Source of the DNA: Betaproteobacteria bacterium
GTDB taxonomy: Bacteria; Pseudomonadota; Gammaproteobacteria; Burkholderiales; Usitatibacteraceae
NCBI GenBank assembly: GCA_025362705.1
Contig: JANYFH010000198.1
Location: 1 to 7,802 of the forward strand
Direction: 5' to 3'
DNA length: 7,802 bases
Shown: positions 6,807 through 7,802 of the stretch, piece by piece
Numbering within the stretch: the stretch's first letter is position 1
Layout: each line of letters opens with the position of its first letter
The notes under the pieces: generated by a model
Databases searched by the model: none
Told to the model about the DNA's origin: nothing
Seen by the model: only the letters and a program-made list of their open reading frames with translations
Made by a program: the position numbers and the translations under genes

Positions 6807-7782
6807 GCTTGTGTCCGCTTTCGTGTGTGTGCGTATGCTCATGTGCGTGCCCGTGTTCATGGCCATGATCGTGATGATCGTGGCCGCAATCGTGATGGTG
6901 CCCGTGGGCGGGAATGTGCTCCCGGGCATAGTTTGAAATCGCTGCGATGAGCGCCGTGATATCGGATTGCAATTTTGCGAAATTGGCATTTCGCTCGCGG
7001 CTGGTTTCGTCCATGTACAGCTTGCGATTCACTTCGATTTGCAGCGAATGCTTGTGTTCTGCCGGATCGGAATAGGCGCGCACCAGTTCGACGCCTTTGT
7101 ACGGATCGTTGATCCTGACTTCATAGCCCATGCCGCGTAGCGTAAGCGCCACGAATGCAGTAAAAGCCGGATCGCAGGTAGTGCCATCGCGGTCGCCCAG
7201 TACAAAATCAGCACGCAGTACGCCGGGACCTTCCTCGGAAATCACCGACGAAGTTGCCGGCATCGAATGGCAATTGATATGCCAGACCGCACCATAGTGT
7301 TTGTGTGCCGTGTTGATCGCATCCCGCACCACCTTGTGATACGGCGCATGGCAGTTGGCAATGCGCGCCTGCACTTCAGCCACGGTGAGTTTCTTCGTAT
7401 AAATCGCTTCGCCTGTATCGAGCAATCGCCACACCAGGCCGATGCCCTTCTCTGTTTTTCGGCTGACGTTAATTGGTCCGGGCCAAGCGGTCTCTAGCAG
7501 TGCAGCATCGATATCGAGCAGCGAACGGTTGGCATCGATATAGCTGCGCGGGAAATTTGCCGCGATCAGCATCGCACCGTGATCTGGTGCGGCGGCATAC
7601 AGCGCTTCGACATGCGTGTCCTCCGCGCGGCGCAACGTAAGGCGCGGCACGACGGTATCAAAATCTGGCGGATAAATTGTGCCGCTATGCGGCGAGTCGA
7701 ATACCACCGGCACATCATGGTCGTGGTCGGTGCGTGACGCAATTACGGTGACAGCGGGGTGGGAGGAACCGGGAGGAGACAT
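6796..7782 (-). CDS. N-formylglutamate amidohydrolase (HutG-like) family protein with His-rich tail
   Basis: A 328-residue member of the N-formylglutamate amidohydrolase family, whose best-known member splits N-formylglutamate into formate and glutamate at the end of one histidine-degradation route. Family landmarks are SPHSG (30-34), RSYIDANR (79-86), CHSM (171-174), NDPYKG (225-230) and LQIEVNRKLYMDE (247-259). His and Glu residues in these are likely metal ligands or catalytic residues. The body ends near residue 290. Residues 293-328 are 18 His mixed with Asp, Glu, Gly and Thr, which I do not recall as normal for the family. The start is ATG 7782, with TGAAAG nine bases upstream; a TTG at 7791 is possible but leaves no room for a ribosome site. 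Other hut genes are absent, so the real substrate may be another N-acyl amino acid. It is the first gene seen of a three-gene - strand operon; its promoter lies beyond the window. Confidence 0.9.
   Translation of the reverse strand: MSPPGSSHPAVTVIASRTDHDHDVPVVFDSPHSGTIYPPDFDTVVPRLTLRRAEDTHVEALYAAAPDHGAMLIAANFPRSYIDANRSLLDIDAALLETAWPGPINVSRKTEKGIGLVWRLLDTGEAIYTKKLTVAEVQARIANCHAPYHKVVRDAINTAHKHYGAVWHINCHSMPATSSVISEEGPGVLRADFVLGDRDGTTCDPAFTAFVALTLRGMGYEVRINDPYKGVELVRAYSDPAEHKHSLQIEVNRKLYMDETSRERNANFAKLQSDITALIAAISNYAREHIPAHGHHHDCGHDHHDHGHEHGHAHEHTHTHESGHKHDH
6799..6906 (-). repeat. Segment encoding His-rich C-terminal tail (18 His in 36 residues)
   Basis: These codons specify residues 293-328 of the amidohydrolase. 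The tail is low-complexity and built from alternating His-X units (HGHEHGHAHEHTHTH), with one Cys (Cys299). Similar tails in SlyD, HypB and some zinc-handling proteins bind nickel, zinc or other divalent metals. At DNA level it is an imperfect run of CAT/CAC codons alternating with Gly, Asp, Glu and Thr codons, which suggests growth by slippage. Its last 8 bases, together with the stop codon, overlap the next gene's start. Confidence 0.85.
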
Positions 7783-7802
7783 GATGTTCAACTTTCAAAA
7801 AA

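Noticed and set aside
6799..6906. His-rich stretch as part of a CDF/ZIP metal transporter
   Set aside because: It is in frame with a soluble amidohydrolase body and there is no membrane segment in that protein.
6363..6950. 195-codon open frame on the + strand
   Set aside because: Arg/His-rich shadow antisense to the two hydrolase genes, partly created by the His-codon run; no ribosome site or domain.
6807..6989. N-terminal extension of the desuccinylase-family gene up to 6989
   Set aside because: It is an out-of-frame reading of the preceding gene's C-terminus and His tail, giving low-complexity Thr/Met/Ile sequence; the family N-terminus begins at the 6806 ATG.

Overview
The window looks like a chromosomal segment of a betaproteobacterium. 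The main reason is the order rsmB, DUF4390 gene, ntrY, ntrX on the + strand, which is a familiar betaproteobacterial arrangement. Moderately high GC and bacterial Shine-Dalgarno/ATG/GTG/TTG starts agree with this. I could not run a taxonomic search, so genus is open. I see no tRNA, rRNA, CRISPR, insertion sequence or phage gene.

Positions 1-5173 (+ strand) form one compact operon-like block. It starts with the 3' part of rsmB (16S rRNA m5C methyltransferase, cut by the window edge). Four bases later comes a small secreted or periplasmic DUF4390 protein, then the membrane histidine kinase NtrY (4-base ATGA overlap), then the response regulator NtrX after a 19-base gap. The kinase has all the expected catalytic boxes. 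The regulator has an intact receiver domain and Fis-type helix-turn-helix, but its central AAA+ domain is degenerate at every ATPase site I can align, and it lacks the sigma54-contacting GAFTGA loop. This NtrX therefore probably works as a phosphorylation-controlled DNA-binding protein, not as a sigma54 activator.

Positions 5174-5331 lie between convergent gene blocks. They hold a 7-bp palindrome just after ntrX and a 17-base imperfect inverted repeat that probably terminates transcription in both directions.

Positions 5332-7782 (- strand) form a second tight operon, read from right to left: an N-formylglutamate amidohydrolase (HutG-like) family protein, a zinc-dependent succinylglutamate desuccinylase/aspartoacylase family protein, and a GNAT acetyltransferase. 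The first two overlap by 11 bases and the last two are 2 bases apart. The combination suggests processing of N-acylated amino acids. The first protein ends in a striking tail with 18 histidines in 36 residues, probably metal-binding, encoded directly upstream of the metalloenzyme gene.

The two most notable observations are the catalytically dead AAA+ domain of NtrX and the His-rich tail on the amidohydrolase.
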